Source: Arthrobacter sunyaminii
GTDB taxonomy: Bacteria; Actinomycetota; Actinomycetes; Actinomycetales; Micrococcaceae
Assembly: GCF_018866305.1 (NCBI RefSeq)
Contig: NZ_CP076456.1
Span: 1,426,001-1,490,000 of the forward strand
DNA length: 64,000 bases
Reading direction: 5' to 3'
A program made the translations under genes and the position numbers. The notes below the pieces were generated by a model that was not told the origin of the DNA, did no database searches, and worked only from the letters and a program-made list of their open reading frames with translations. Shown here in pieces: positions 9,729-18,022 of this stretch (within the stretch, counting starts at the first letter, position 1; each line of letters begins with the position of its first letter).

Positions 9729-10262
9729 TTAGCCGCCGGTGTTCAGATGCGAATAGACAGCCACGTCCATGCGCCGATTCCCCACCGGCAGCGCGGCGCG
9801 CAGGACACCGTCCAGGGCGAAGCCCAGCCGCTTGGCCACTGCCGTACTCCGCTGGTTGTCGGCAACCGTTCGGATTTCCACCCGGAGCATGCCGGCTTTC
9901 CGGGCGTGCTCCAGCAGTGCCCGGCAGGAACGGGTCACGGCGCCCCTGCCTTCATGGTCCGCGTCGATCCAATAGCCCAGCTCCGCGGTTTTCAGGTAGG
10001 AGTTGAGCCGCACGGACGCGGCGCCGATCAGCGAGTCTCCACAAATAATTACGGCGGGAAGTACGGTTCCGGCAACGAAGTCCGCAAGCTGTGCGCGGGT
10101 GAAATCCACCGACCCTGACAGGGTCTGTTCCTCATGAGCCCAGGGTTCCCAGGGTTGGAGCCGGTCCAGGTTTCGAAGCGTCAGCTGATGCATCTCCTCG
10201 GCCGTGTCCAGGGTGCGCAGTCCTAGGGAAAAGCCGCCGCCGATGTCATGGATAAATTGCAT
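9729..10262 (-). CDS. GNAT family N-acetyltransferase, RimJ/RimL-like
   Basis: 177-aa acetyltransferase using acetyl-CoA. The GNAT core is visible as AELGYWIDADHEGRGAVTRS (motif A), followed by VEIRTVADNQRSTAVAKRLGF, a RimJ/RimL-type ending. The start at 10262 (MQFIHDIGGG) was chosen because AGGA lies 8 nt upstream. An alternative ATG at 10304 adds 14 residues but has a poorly spaced site. The acceptor (ribosomal protein or small molecule) is unknown. Confidence 0.82.
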   Translation of the reverse strand: MQFIHDIGGGFSLGLRTLDTAEEMHQLTLRNLDRLQPWEPWAHEEQTLSGSVDFTRAQLADFVAGTVLPAVIICGDSLIGAASVRLNSYLKTAELGYWIDADHEGRGAVTRSCRALLEHARKAGMLRVEIRTVADNQRSTAVAKRLGFALDGVLRAALPVGNRRMDVAVYSHLNTGG

Positions 10263-10369
10263 GAGGTACATCCTGCCGCGTCGGCCGGCGGACGGAGCGG
10301 ACATTTCCCTAGCGTGTCCACCGCCGGCTTGAGCGAATCCAGCCGTGCCCGTACCGGTGCGTTCAGAGG

Positions 10370-11053
10370 TCAGGCATTGCCCTGCGGGCCGCGCAACCGG
10401 CCGCGCAACCGTCCGCCCATACGGTGCATCCAGCCGCGGAAGCCGGGCTGCTGCGCCTGGCCCGCGACTCCGCTTCCGCCGGGTTCTATAAATCGGGCTA
10501 CGGGGCCCTCCTCGGCCGAGCCTGCGCGCAGTCCGCGCCGTGCCCGCCAGCCGAGCACCTCTTCGTCAACGTTCCGGAGCTTGGTGATGACGGGAGGCCC
10601 GCCCTGCAACTGGCGGCGTGCCTCGATGACGCGGACGTTGAAGTCCTCTACGGCGTCGCGCACCTCGCGTTCGGACGGCAGCTGATCCAGCCGCTCCTCG
10701 AATTTCTCGTCCTCCACGCGCAGCAGCAGAGCCGGCGGCCCCAGCCCGCTGATGTTCTCGCGTTTGATCAGCCGCTTGATCCACCAATCCGGGTCGGGAT
10801 CATCAAGGCCGGGAATCGGCTTGCCGGCGTACTGCAGATTGTCGAACTCGCCGCGCCCCATGGCGTCCCTGATGAGGTAATCCGCCTTCTGTGCCTCACT
10901 GAACTTCCGGCGTCTCTCGAGTGCTTCCCCGGATTCCGAGGCGCCCAGGCCCTCGGGCAGCTTGTATCCGGCTGCTTCGGCTGTTCCGGCGGCTTTGAGC
11001 CGTGCCGCCTGTTCCAATCGCTTCCGGTAACCTGCCGCACCGCCGCCGGCCAT
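10370..11053 (-). CDS. DnaJ-family-domain protein DUF1992
   Basis: 227-aa protein with the DUF1992 (DNAJC28-homologous) core at about residues 50-125: FSEAQKADYLIRDAMGRGEF, then a PGLDDPDPDWWIKRLIKRE stretch. The family is named for association with J-domain proteins, although no HPD J-domain is visible here. The N-terminal Ala/Gly/Glu-rich stretch (MAGGGAAGYRKRLEQAARLK) is likely disordered. Function is unknown. It is on the strand opposite to infC, upstream of the GNAT gene. Confidence 0.85.
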   Translation of the reverse strand: MAGGGAAGYRKRLEQAARLKAAGTAEAAGYKLPEGLGASESGEALERRRKFSEAQKADYLIRDAMGRGEFDNLQYAGKPIPGLDDPDPDWWIKRLIKRENISGLGPPALLLRVEDEKFEERLDQLPSEREVRDAVEDFNVRVIEARRQLQGGPPVITKLRNVDEEVLGWRARRGLRAGSAEEGPVARFIEPGGSGVAGQAQQPGFRGWMHRMGGRLRGRLRGPQGNA

Positions 11054-11186
11054 TGCGCGTCACCGCCTCCCGTTATGCGTCCCAATGAACGTCCCGTTCA
11101 GGTTACTCAACGGGCACGGGCACAGAAAAGCCCGGCGGGCCTGCCGGAAACGGCGGGCCCACCGGGCTCAGGGGAAAACGGAGGAA

Positions 11187-11615
11187 CTAGTTGACGGGAC
11201 CGGTGAACTTCTCGCCCGGGCCCTTGCCCGGAGCGTCCTGAATTTCGGAGGCCTCGCGGAAAGCCAGCTGGAGCGAACGCAGTCCGTCACGCAACGGTCC
11301 GGCATGCTGGCTGCCAATCTCAGGTGCGGCCGCAGTCACGAAACCGGCCAGGGCCGTAATCAGCTTGCGGGCCTCATCCAGGTCCTTCAGCTCCTCGGCG
11401 TCCTCGCCGTCGGCCAAACCGCACTTGACGGCCGCAGCGCTCATCAGGTGAACGGCAGCGGTGGTGATAACTTCGATAGCGGGAACCTCGGCGATATCGC
11501 GCATCTGGGCCGCCACTTCCTGCTCTTCAGCGGACGGGGCGTGCACCTCTTCCGTGGTTCCGGGGAAAGAATGGCGGGTGTGCTCGCCCGCCGGGTTGCT
11601 CTGTGGGGTACTCAT
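11187..11615 (-). CDS. DUF1844 family protein
   Basis: 142-aa small acidic protein. The central segment IEVITTAAVHLMSAAAVKCGL followed by DLDEARKLITALAGFV matches DUF1844, a short conserved family usually found beside infC in actinobacteria. The start at 11615 (MSTPQSNPAGEH) was chosen because it begins the usual acidic N-terminus; an upstream ATG at 11675 adds 20 unconserved-looking residues. Function unknown. It is divergent from infC. Confidence 0.8.
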   Translation of the reverse strand: MSTPQSNPAGEHTRHSFPGTTEEVHAPSAEEQEVAAQMRDIAEVPAIEVITTAAVHLMSAAAVKCGLADGEDAEELKDLDEARKLITALAGFVTAAAPEIGSQHAGPLRDGLRSLQLAFREASEIQDAPGKGPGEKFTGPVN

Positions 11616-11807
11616 ACTGGTAAGCTTGTCACAGACCGACTGGTTGTCGTTACTTTCAGCGCCTTTTGCAGGCACCGCCCTTCACCGAGCGGATGTTGAG
11701 AGTTTCACATCAGCCAGTATGCAAGCGGAGACTCCTCCCACCCGCGTCAGCCTGAATCTTCAGTCCACGTGCCCTAGGGCGCCTGTGCAGAAGCAGAGTT
11801 GCCGGGT

Positions 11808-11850
11808 ATGGTCGGCCCCCGGTGGGGGCCAGGCATTGCCTGGCCAACCA
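11808..11850 (+). ncRNA. Structured 5' part of the infC leader RNA (candidate)
   Basis: Two mutually exclusive stems share sequence: GGCCCCC (11814-11820) with GGGGGCC (11824-11830), and GCCAGGC (11828-11834) with GCCTGGC (11838-11844). An outer pairing TGGTCGG / CCAACCA (one mismatch) can enclose them. The region lies in the 5' leader of infC and is not coding in an obvious way. The competing folds suggest a regulatory leader, but this is inference. Confidence 0.45.
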
Positions 11851-11892
11851 ACCCGGGAGGTTGCTGCTGATGCGGCACCCGCCGACCCCTCG

Positions 11893-11924
11893 AGGCCTCC
11901 GATTGCGCGTGCAATTGGGGGCCT
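11893..11924 (+). promoter_or_regulatory. 14-bp hairpin in the infC leader, possible attenuator
   Basis: Arms AGGCCTCCGATTGC and GCAATTGGGGGCCT form 14 consecutive pairs including two G-U pairs, with a GCGT tetraloop, 49 nt before the infC start. G-U pairs that keep the helix intact argue for a selected RNA structure rather than a DNA palindrome. It is followed by TCTTC rather than a good U tract, so it could be an attenuator or an IF3/L20 leader element. Confidence 0.55.
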
Positions 11925-11972
11925 TCTTCAGTTGCAGGCGGTAGCCGTTTTGAATAAAACAGGAGCTGCAAC

Positions 11973-13013
11973 ATTAGCGAGCCAAGAATCAATGATCGAA
12001 TCCGCGTCCCTGAGGTGCGGCTGGTAGGACCGGCTGGAGAGCAAGTTGGGGTTGTCCGTATCGAAGACGCCCTGCGTCTCGCTGCCGAATCCGACCTGGA
12101 TCTTGTTGAGGTGGCACCGCAGGCTAAGCCTCCGGTGTGCAAACTAATGGACTTCGGCAAGTACAAGTACGAAGCCGCCGTCAAGGCCCGTGAGGCACGC
12201 AAGAACCAGACGAACACCGTCCTGAAGGAAATCCGGTTCCGTCTGAAGATTGACACCCACGACTACGAAACCAAGCGCGGGCATGCCATGCGCTTCCTTG
12301 CAGCAGGTGACAAGGTCAAGGCCATGATCCAGTTCCGCGGCCGCGAACAGCAGCGTCCGGAAATGGGCATGAAGCTGCTGAACAAGTTCGCAGCCGACGT
12401 CGCCGAGGTGGGTGTGGTTGAGTCCACTCCGCGCATCGACGGCCGCAATATGGTCATGGTTATCGGCCCGCTGAAGAACAAGGCCGAGGCCAAGGCCGAA
12501 GCACGCCGTGCAACGCAGCGCGCTGACGCCAAGGCAGCCAACGAGGCCGCCAAGAACGGCGAGGCTCCTGCTCGGGTGGATACTTCCGCCGAGAACAAGG
12601 CGCCCCTGACGCAGAGCCTGGCAGATCTTCTGCCGGACGGCCTGCGGCTGGGTTCCTCCGCTGCGGAGGCCGATAAGGCGCGCGCAGAGAAGGAAAAAGC
12701 TGACAAGGAAATGGCCGAGAAGCGGGCACAGGCAGCAGCCGAGAAGGCCGCATCCGACGCACGCCGCGCAGCTCAGGCTGCCAAGGCTCCGGCTCCGCAG
12801 CCGGCCGCTGAAACGCCGGCAGCTCCGGCTGCACCCGCTGAAGCTAAGCCTGCAGCCGCCCCGAAGCCGGCCGCAGTGCCCAAGCCCACGGCAATGAAGC
12901 CTGCACCGAAGCCCGCTGCCCGGCCCAAGCCGGCTGCTGCGCCCAAACCTGCTGGCAAGGCTGCTCCTTCACGGGGTGCAGCAAGCCAGAACAAGCCCGG
13001 AACTGCCGAGTAA
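11973..13013 (+). CDS. infC: Translation initiation factor IF-3, AUU start, extended C-terminus
   Basis: 346-aa IF3, which binds the 30S subunit and proofreads start-codon choice. The frame begins at ATT (11973): the residues after it read [20 protein letters not shown], the normal IF3 N-terminus, and AGGAG lies 8 nt upstream. AUU starts are the classic IF3 autoregulation device. The core (about residues 1-180) contains [26 protein letters not shown] and the C-domain [20 protein letters not shown] further ~165 residues are Lys/Glu/Ala then Pro/Ala/Lys-rich low complexity, well beyond the usual length of about 180-220. rpmI follows after 115 nt. Confidence 0.95.
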   Translation: MSEPRINDRIRVPEVRLVGPAGEQVGVVRIEDALRLAAESDLDLVEVAPQAKPPVCKLMDFGKYKYEAAVKAREARKNQTNTVLKEIRFRLKIDTHDYETKRGHAMRFLAAGDKVKAMIQFRGREQQRPEMGMKLLNKFAADVAEVGVVESTPRIDGRNMVMVIGPLKNKAEAKAEARRATQRADAKAANEAAKNGEAPARVDTSAENKAPLTQSLADLLPDGLRLGSSAAEADKARAEKEKADKEMAEKRAQAAAEKAASDARRAAQAAKAPAPQPAAETPAAPAAPAEAKPAAAPKPAAVPKPTAMKPAPKPAARPKPAAAPKPAGKAAPSRGAASQNKPGTAE

Positions 13014-13128
13014 GTCTCAGCTTTTCCTGCAGGACGTCCCGGCGTCCAGTAACAACCCCTGGCATCTGTAAAGGTGCCCAAAGCCCCGCGGGTCCAGGCC
13101 CGCGGAAACCTAAAGGAGATCGGTAGTC

Positions 13129-13323
13129 ATGCCGAAGATGAAGACCCACAGTGGCGCCAAGAAGCGCTTCAAGCTGACCGGAACCGGCAAGCTCAAGCGC
13201 CAGCAGGCCAACCGCCGCCACTACCTCGAGCACAAGCCGTCCACGCTGACGCGCCGCCTCGCCAGTGACAAGCTTGTTGCCCCGGCAGATGCCAAGGTCA
13301 TCAAGAAGATGCTGGGCATCTAG
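13129..13323 (+). CDS. rpmI: 50S ribosomal protein L35
   Basis: 64-aa L35 of normal length, opening [20 protein letters not shown] and basic throughout ([16 protein letters not shown]). It is preceded by a strong AAAGGAG site 10 nt before the ATG. It lies between infC and rplT, the conserved bacterial order. Confidence 0.97.
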   Translation: MPKMKTHSGAKKRFKLTGTGKLKRQQANRRHYLEHKPSTLTRRLASDKLVAPADAKVIKKMLGI

Positions 13324-13339
13324 TCTTTCCCCCTCGACA

Positions 13340-13359
13340 GGCGGCCCGTCCGGGCCGCC
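13340..13359 (+). promoter_or_regulatory. Hairpin in the rpmI-rplT spacer
   Basis: Perfect 8-bp stem GGCGGCCC / GGGCCGCC with a GTCC loop, 17 nt after the rpmI stop and 85 nt before rplT. It has no U tract, so full termination is unlikely. It could be an RNA processing or stability element, or partial attenuation. Confidence 0.45.
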
Positions 13360-13444
13360 GTCACCCCACCAAGCTTTTCCGGGCCTGAGTACCAGGCAAG
13401 AGCACCTCGCGGTGCACGGAAGATTTATCTGAAGGAGTACGCAC

Positions 13445-14101
13445 GTGGCACGTGTGAAGCGGGCGGTAAACGCCCACAAGAAGCGCCGGGTTATTCTCGA
13501 GCGCGCCAAGGGTTACCGCGGACAGCGTTCACGCCTGGTCCGCAAGGCCAAAGAGCAGCTGCTGCACTCGTTTGTGTACAGCTACGGCGACCGCCGCAAG
13601 CGCAAGGGTGACTTCCGCCGCCTGTGGATCCAGCGCATCAATGCTGCATCCCGCGCCAACGGCCTGACCTACAACCGTCTGATCCAGGGCCTGAAGGCCG
13701 CTGAGATCCAGGTTGACCGCCGCATGCTGGCCGAACTGGCCGTCAACGACGCCGCCGCGTTCGCCACGCTGGTCCAGATCGCCAAGAACGCTCTGCCGTC
13801 CGACACCTCGGCTCCGGCCGTTGCCGCTGCTCCGGCTCCCGCTGCCAAGGCCGCTCCGGCCAAGGCTGCCAAGCCGGCCGCTGCTGTTGCCGACGCTCAG
13901 GGTGGCTTCAAGGCTTCCGAGGGCGACGCTCCCGAGGGCTTTGTCATCAAGGGCAACCTGGGCTCCGGCAAGTACCACGTTCCGGGTTCCACCTGGTACG
14001 AGCAGACCGTTGCTGAGTACTGGTTCAACTCCGTGGAAGCAGCTAAGGCTGCCGGCCTGGAGCCTGCTGGCGGAGAATCCCGCCAGAAGTTCCAGGGCTA
14101 G
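13445..14101 (+). CDS. rplT: 50S ribosomal protein L20 with extra C-terminal domain
   Basis: 218-aa protein. Residues 1 to about 120 are a complete L20 ([57 protein letters not shown]), which binds 23S rRNA and is needed for 50S assembly. A Pro/Ala/Lys linker (about 124-155) then leads to a ~50-residue domain with [20 protein letters not shown] and [20 protein letters not shown]. That pattern (IKGN..S..YH.PGS.WY..T..E.WF.S.E.A.AAG) recurs at the C-termini of some actinobacterial proteins, including some ribosomal proteins. Ordinary L20 is 115-130 residues. The reading frame is unbroken. The GTG start at 13445 has GAAGGAG upstream. Confidence 0.95.
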   Translation: MARVKRAVNAHKKRRVILERAKGYRGQRSRLVRKAKEQLLHSFVYSYGDRRKRKGDFRRLWIQRINAASRANGLTYNRLIQGLKAAEIQVDRRMLAELAVNDAAAFATLVQIAKNALPSDTSAPAVAAAPAPAAKAAPAKAAKPAAAVADAQGGFKASEGDAPEGFVIKGNLGSGKYHVPGSTWYEQTVAEYWFNSVEAAKAAGLEPAGGESRQKFQG

Positions 14102-14121
14102 AAATCGGTTATTAGCCGATC

Positions 14122-15051
14122 ATGAGTATCGATGGGCGCCCGCCGGCTCCGTTAATGTCCAACCCCCGAGCAGATCGGGTCAGGGATGTTGCGAAGCTGG
14201 CCGGGCGCCCAGCGCGTTTAAAGACGGGCCGCTTTGTCGCCGAAGGACCGCAGGCCGTCCGCGAGGCGCTGCTGTCCCACCGGGTCGACGTCGAAAGCGG
14301 CGGCGCCGGCGTCGTGCTGGAAGTCTTCGCCACCCAGACGTGCCTTGACCGGCTGCCCGAACTGGCGGATCTGGCCGGTGACGTGTCGCTGCGCCTGGCT
14401 ACGGATGAAGTCATCGGCGCGATGGCCACCACCATCTCCCCGCAGGGCATCGTGGCCGTGTGCCGCATCCAGGACTACGACCTGGATGAAGTACTGGCCT
14501 CCGGAGCCCGGCTGATTGCCGTTTTGTGTGAAGTCCGCGACCCCGGAAACGCCGGAACAATCCTCCGCGCCGCTGATTCCGCCGGTGCCGACGCCGTGGT
14601 GCTGACGGCCTCAAGCGTGGATATCCACAACCCCAAAGCCGTGCGTTCCACTGCCGGCTCCCTGTTTCACCTGCCGGTGGTTACCGGCGTGGAATTCGAT
14701 TTCCTCATGTCAGCCTTCCGCGCCCACGGCCTGACCGTTTTGGCAGCGGATGGCTACGGCAGCGTGGACCTTGACCGGCTGCAGGACGAAAGCGCCCTCC
14801 GCTGTCTGGCTCCCCAGCAGGCCGGGCCCGACGACGGCGCTTCCGCGGCTTCTGCGGACCCAGCTCAGCCCCGCCTGGAAAACTCCACGGCCTGGCTGTT
14901 TGGCAATGAGGCCCAGGGCCTGTCCGAGGGTCAGCTTGCCGACGCCGATTACCGCGTGGCCGTTCCCGTCTACGGGCGGGCCGAAAGCCTGAACGTGGGA
15001 ACCGCGGCCACCGTTTGCCTGTACGCTTCGGCGCGTGCGCAAAACCGCTGA
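14122..15051 (+). CDS. TrmH/SpoU family RNA 2'-O-methyltransferase
   Basis: 309-aa SPOUT methyltransferase using S-adenosylmethionine, probably on rRNA. The N-terminal substrate-binding region carries KTGRFVAEGPQAVREAL. The knotted C-terminal domain shows motif 1 DPGNAGTILRAADSAGADAV, motif 2 LFGNEAQGLS and motif 3 VPVYGRAESLNVGTAATVCLY. It follows rplT by 20 nt, the same position as tsnR (Rv1644) in mycobacteria. An alternative start is ATG 14155; neither has a strong ribosome-binding site. Confidence 0.9.
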   Translation: MSIDGRPPAPLMSNPRADRVRDVAKLAGRPARLKTGRFVAEGPQAVREALLSHRVDVESGGAGVVLEVFATQTCLDRLPELADLAGDVSLRLATDEVIGAMATTISPQGIVAVCRIQDYDLDEVLASGARLIAVLCEVRDPGNAGTILRAADSAGADAVVLTASSVDIHNPKAVRSTAGSLFHLPVVTGVEFDFLMSAFRAHGLTVLAADGYGSVDLDRLQDESALRCLAPQQAGPDDGASAASADPAQPRLENSTAWLFGNEAQGLSEGQLADADYRVAVPVYGRAESLNVGTAATVCLYASARAQNR

Positions 15052-15192
15052 ACCACTGCCTGAATCCATTGTGTGACTCGAGCCCCGCTGCGGCCGTCCG
15101 CAACTGATAAGCACCCTTGCTAACCGCTAAAGTAGCCGCAGGACAAATCCCCGGAGAGCGGGGAGAGCATACTTGCGAAGCGGGTTTCCATC

Positions 15193-16152
15193 ATGTCTGC
15201 CAGCGGCGGTAATAAGGCGGTGGTTGCGGCACTGTCCGCCAACCTCGTCATTGCGTTCCTGAAGTTCCTTGCGTTTGCCCTGACGCGCTCCTCCTCGATG
15301 CTCGCCGAAGCAATTCACTCGGTGGCGGATTCCGGCAACCAGGTTCTCCTTCTGGTGGGCGGCAAGCGTGCCGCCCGCCAGGCCAGCCCGGAACATCCTT
15401 TCGGCTACGGCCGCGAGCGGTATATCTACGCATTCATCGTCTCCATAGTCCTGTTCAGTGTGGGTGGCCTGTTTGCCCTATATGAGGCGTACTCCAAGTG
15501 GCAGGACCCGCATCCGATCGAGGGACAGTGGTGGTGGGTGCCGCTGGCGGTTTTGGTGGGTGCGATCCTGGCAGAGGGTTTCTCCTTCCGGACAGCCATG
15601 CGCGAATCCAACCGGACCCGCGGCAAGAAGTCCTGGATCGACTTTGTCCGCACCGCAAAGGCTCCGGAACTTCCCGTGGTGCTGCTCGAGGACTTCGGTG
15701 CACTGCTGGGACTGCTCTTTGCACTGTTCGGCGTGAGCCTGACCCTCGTCACCGGAAACGGTGTCTGGGATGCCGCCGGAACAGCCATGATCGGACTTTT
15801 GCTCGTGGCCATCGCGGCAGTGCTGGCAGTGGAAACCAAATCACTGCTGCTGGGTGAATCGGCCACCGCAAGCGACGTTCGCCGCATCGAAGAGGCCATC
15901 ACCGCGGACGGAACCCGGATCATTCACCTCAAGACCCTGCACCTGGGCCCCGAGGAACTGCTGGTAGCCGCGAAAATTTCCGTGGACAAGTGTGAAACGG
16001 GTGAGCACATCGCCGAAGCCATTAACGGAGCCGAAAGTCGGATCCGGGAGGCAGTTCCTATTGCGCGGGTGATTTATCTGGAACCGGATGTGTACGTGCA
16101 GCCTCAGCCACAGCAGGCTGCCGGGGATCCTTCCGGTCCAGCCGGCCGCTGA
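15193..16152 (+). CDS. Cation diffusion facilitator family metal transporter
   Basis: 319-aa CDF protein exporting divalent metal ions. The N-terminal membrane domain has the family signature SSSMLAEAIHSVADSGNQVLLL (metal-binding His and Asp in the second helix) and ERYIYAFIVSIVLFSVGGLFALYE, with about six membrane segments, followed by a C-terminal cytoplasmic domain (about residues 230-305). The metal cannot be told from sequence. Its last 95 nt overlap the end of the convergent MFS gene. Confidence 0.88.
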   Translation: MSASGGNKAVVAALSANLVIAFLKFLAFALTRSSSMLAEAIHSVADSGNQVLLLVGGKRAARQASPEHPFGYGRERYIYAFIVSIVLFSVGGLFALYEAYSKWQDPHPIEGQWWWVPLAVLVGAILAEGFSFRTAMRESNRTRGKKSWIDFVRTAKAPELPVVLLEDFGALLGLLFALFGVSLTLVTGNGVWDAAGTAMIGLLLVAIAAVLAVETKSLLLGESATASDVRRIEEAITADGTRIIHLKTLHLGPEELLVAAKISVDKCETGEHIAEAINGAESRIREAVPIARVIYLEPDVYVQPQPQQAAGDPSGPAGR

Positions 16153-17302
16153 TCAGGGCGATGCCCAGTCCCATCAGGGCCAGGACGGCACCGACGACGG
16201 CGGGGGAGCGGTAGCCCCAGCCCCAGGCAATGACGAGTCCGCCCAGCAGCGCGCCGAGGGCGTTGGCCATGTTCAATGCGGAGTGGGTCAGGGATGACGC
16301 CAGGGACTGCGCGTCGGGGGACACATCCAGCAGGCGCGTCTGCAGCGGCGGAACCAGCATGGAGCCGATGGCTCCCACCAGGAACACCAGCGCCAGGGCG
16401 CCGGCCTTGTACTGGACCAGCCAGGCATACGAGGCCAGAATCACGACCGTGCCGGCCAGGATCCCGTAGATGCTCCGCATGACGCTGCGGTCCGCCAGGC
16501 GTCCGCCGGCAATGTTCCCCACCACGTTGCCGAGACCGTAGAGTCCAACGATCAGGGGCAGGAGGTCGGTACTGAAGCCGGCGACATGGGTCATGGTCGG
16601 GGAAATATACGCATACACGGCAAAGAACCCGCCGAAGCCCACCGTGCCCACCAACAGGGCCAGCCACACCTGTACCCGCCGCAGGGCTCCCAGTTCGCGG
16701 CGGATACTGGCGCCGGGAAGGGTCGCCTGGTGCGGTACGAAGCGCACCATCAGGATGACTGTGAGCAGTCCGATCAATCCCACGAGGACGAACATCCAGC
16801 GCCATCCGGCCTGCTGTCCCAGCCAGGTGGCGAAGGGAACGCCGACGACGTTGGCAATGCTCAGGCCGAGCATCACCATGGAGATGGCCCGTGCGCGGCG
16901 CGTGGGGGCGACCAGTGAGGCGGCGATGACGGCGGCGACGCCAAAGAAGGCTCCGTGCGGAAGCCCGGAAACAAAGCGGGTGACCAGGAGCCACTGGTAG
17001 TCGGGAGCAAAAAACGAGGACAGGTTTCCGACGGCAAAGAGCATCATCAGCCCCACGGCCAGCTTCTTACGGGGCATGCGTGCGCCCAGTGCTGCGAGGA
17101 CGGGGGCCCCGACCACCACGCCCAGGGCGTAAGCAGAAATAACGTGGCCGCCGGCAGGCACGGAAATGCCCAGATCGGTGACCATTTCCTGCAGCAGGCC
17201 CATGATCGCGAACTCGGTGGTGCCGATGGCAAAACCGCCAACCGCGAGGGCGAAGATGGCAAGGGAAGCCCGCTTGGCATTGAGCGCGGGTGCTAGAGAC
17301 AT
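16058..17302 (-). CDS. MFS transporter, DHA1/AraJ-like
   Basis: 414-aa drug:H+ antiporter-like MFS protein with 12 membrane segments. It opens with AIFALAVGGFAIGTTEFAIMG, a signature of the AraJ/YdhP/CmlA-like group, and has GARMPRKK after helix 2. Likely an efflux pump; substrate unknown. The C-terminal 31 codons overlap antisense to the 3' end of the cation transporter gene. Confidence 0.85.
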   Translation of the reverse strand: MSLAPALNAKRASLAIFALAVGGFAIGTTEFAIMGLLQEMVTDLGISVPAGGHVISAYALGVVVGAPVLAALGARMPRKKLAVGLMMLFAVGNLSSFFAPDYQWLLVTRFVSGLPHGAFFGVAAVIAASLVAPTRRARAISMVMLGLSIANVVGVPFATWLGQQAGWRWMFVLVGLIGLLTVILMVRFVPHQATLPGASIRRELGALRRVQVWLALLVGTVGFGGFFAVYAYISPTMTHVAGFSTDLLPLIVGLYGLGNVVGNIAGGRLADRSVMRSIYGILAGTVVILASYAWLVQYKAGALALVFLVGAIGSMLVPPLQTRLLDVSPDAQSLASSLTHSALNMANALGALLGGLVIAWGWGYRSPAVVGAVLALMGLGIALISGRLDRKDPRQPAVAEAARTHPVPDKSPAQ

Positions 17303-17483
17303 GGAACTCTTTCGGAAAGGATGCGGTTGAGCGGATGGACGGCGCCCGGGTGCGTGGACCGAAACAAAGAATGCGGGGAAGGACGCGCAGGGCCCCGGGT
17401 TGGTGATCTCCGGGAGCTGGGCGGTTCACCGCAACAGCGCTGTCAGGACAAGCTTAGTCCAGGGCGGCCCGTAGACTCTTTCC

Positions 17484-17918
17484 GTGTCTATTTCCGAATT
17501 GAAGCAAGTTGTTGGTGCCGCGCTCGTGGACAGCTTGGCTGCCCCCACGAAACTGCTGGCCGCCCGGCGCACCGCACCCGAACAGTACGCAGGCATGTGG
17601 GAATTCCCCGGCGGCAAGGTGGAACCCGGGGAGACCTGCGAGGAAGGGCTGCACCGGGAACTGCATGAAGAGCTCGGTGTCCGGGTTCGGCTCGGCGCCG
17701 AGGTGCCGGGACCGGGCATACAGGGGTGGCCGCTGAACGCGAAGGCTGCCATGCGGGTGTGGCTTGCCGAGGTCACCGAGGGAATTCCGGCCCCGCTCGA
17801 GGATCACGATGAGCTGCGGTGGGTGGCCCTTGATCCCCGGGAATTGAAGTCTCTTTCCTGGATCCCTGCCGACCTTCCGATTGTCGAAGCCATGCTGGAC
17901 ACTGCTCTCCGGCCATAA
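17484..17918 (+). CDS. Nudix hydrolase, MutT-like (8-oxo-dGTP diphosphatase type)
   Basis: 144-aa Nudix enzyme. The Nudix box is intact at about residues 44-66: GGKVEPGETCEEGL then HRELHEELGV, matching GX5EX7REUXEEXGU. The start of the fold (VVGAALVD, then RRTAPEQYAGMWEFPGG) resembles MutT-type nucleotide sanitising enzymes. GTG start at 17484. It converges on a radical-SAM gene across a short tandem repeat. Confidence 0.85.
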   Translation: MSISELKQVVGAALVDSLAAPTKLLAARRTAPEQYAGMWEFPGGKVEPGETCEEGLHRELHEELGVRVRLGAEVPGPGIQGWPLNAKAAMRVWLAEVTEGIPAPLEDHDELRWVALDPRELKSLSWIPADLPIVEAMLDTALRP

Positions 17919-17940
17919 GGCAACAGGTAAGAACCGCGCA

Positions 17941-18022
17941 GCAGCCCAGAACAGCAGCAGCCCAGAACAGCAGCAGGCCCAGAACAGCGCAGACTCAGAA
18001 CAGCGGCAGACTCAGAACAGCG
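17941..18022. repeat. Five tandem 16-17 bp repeats
   Basis: Units with the core GCAG-CCCAGAACAGCA or GCAG-ACTCAGAACAGCG at 17941-17956, 17957-17972, 17973-17988, 17989-18005 and 18006-18022. The array starts 22 nt after the Nudix stop and runs over the stop codon and last codons of the convergent radical-SAM gene. Confidence 0.85.
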
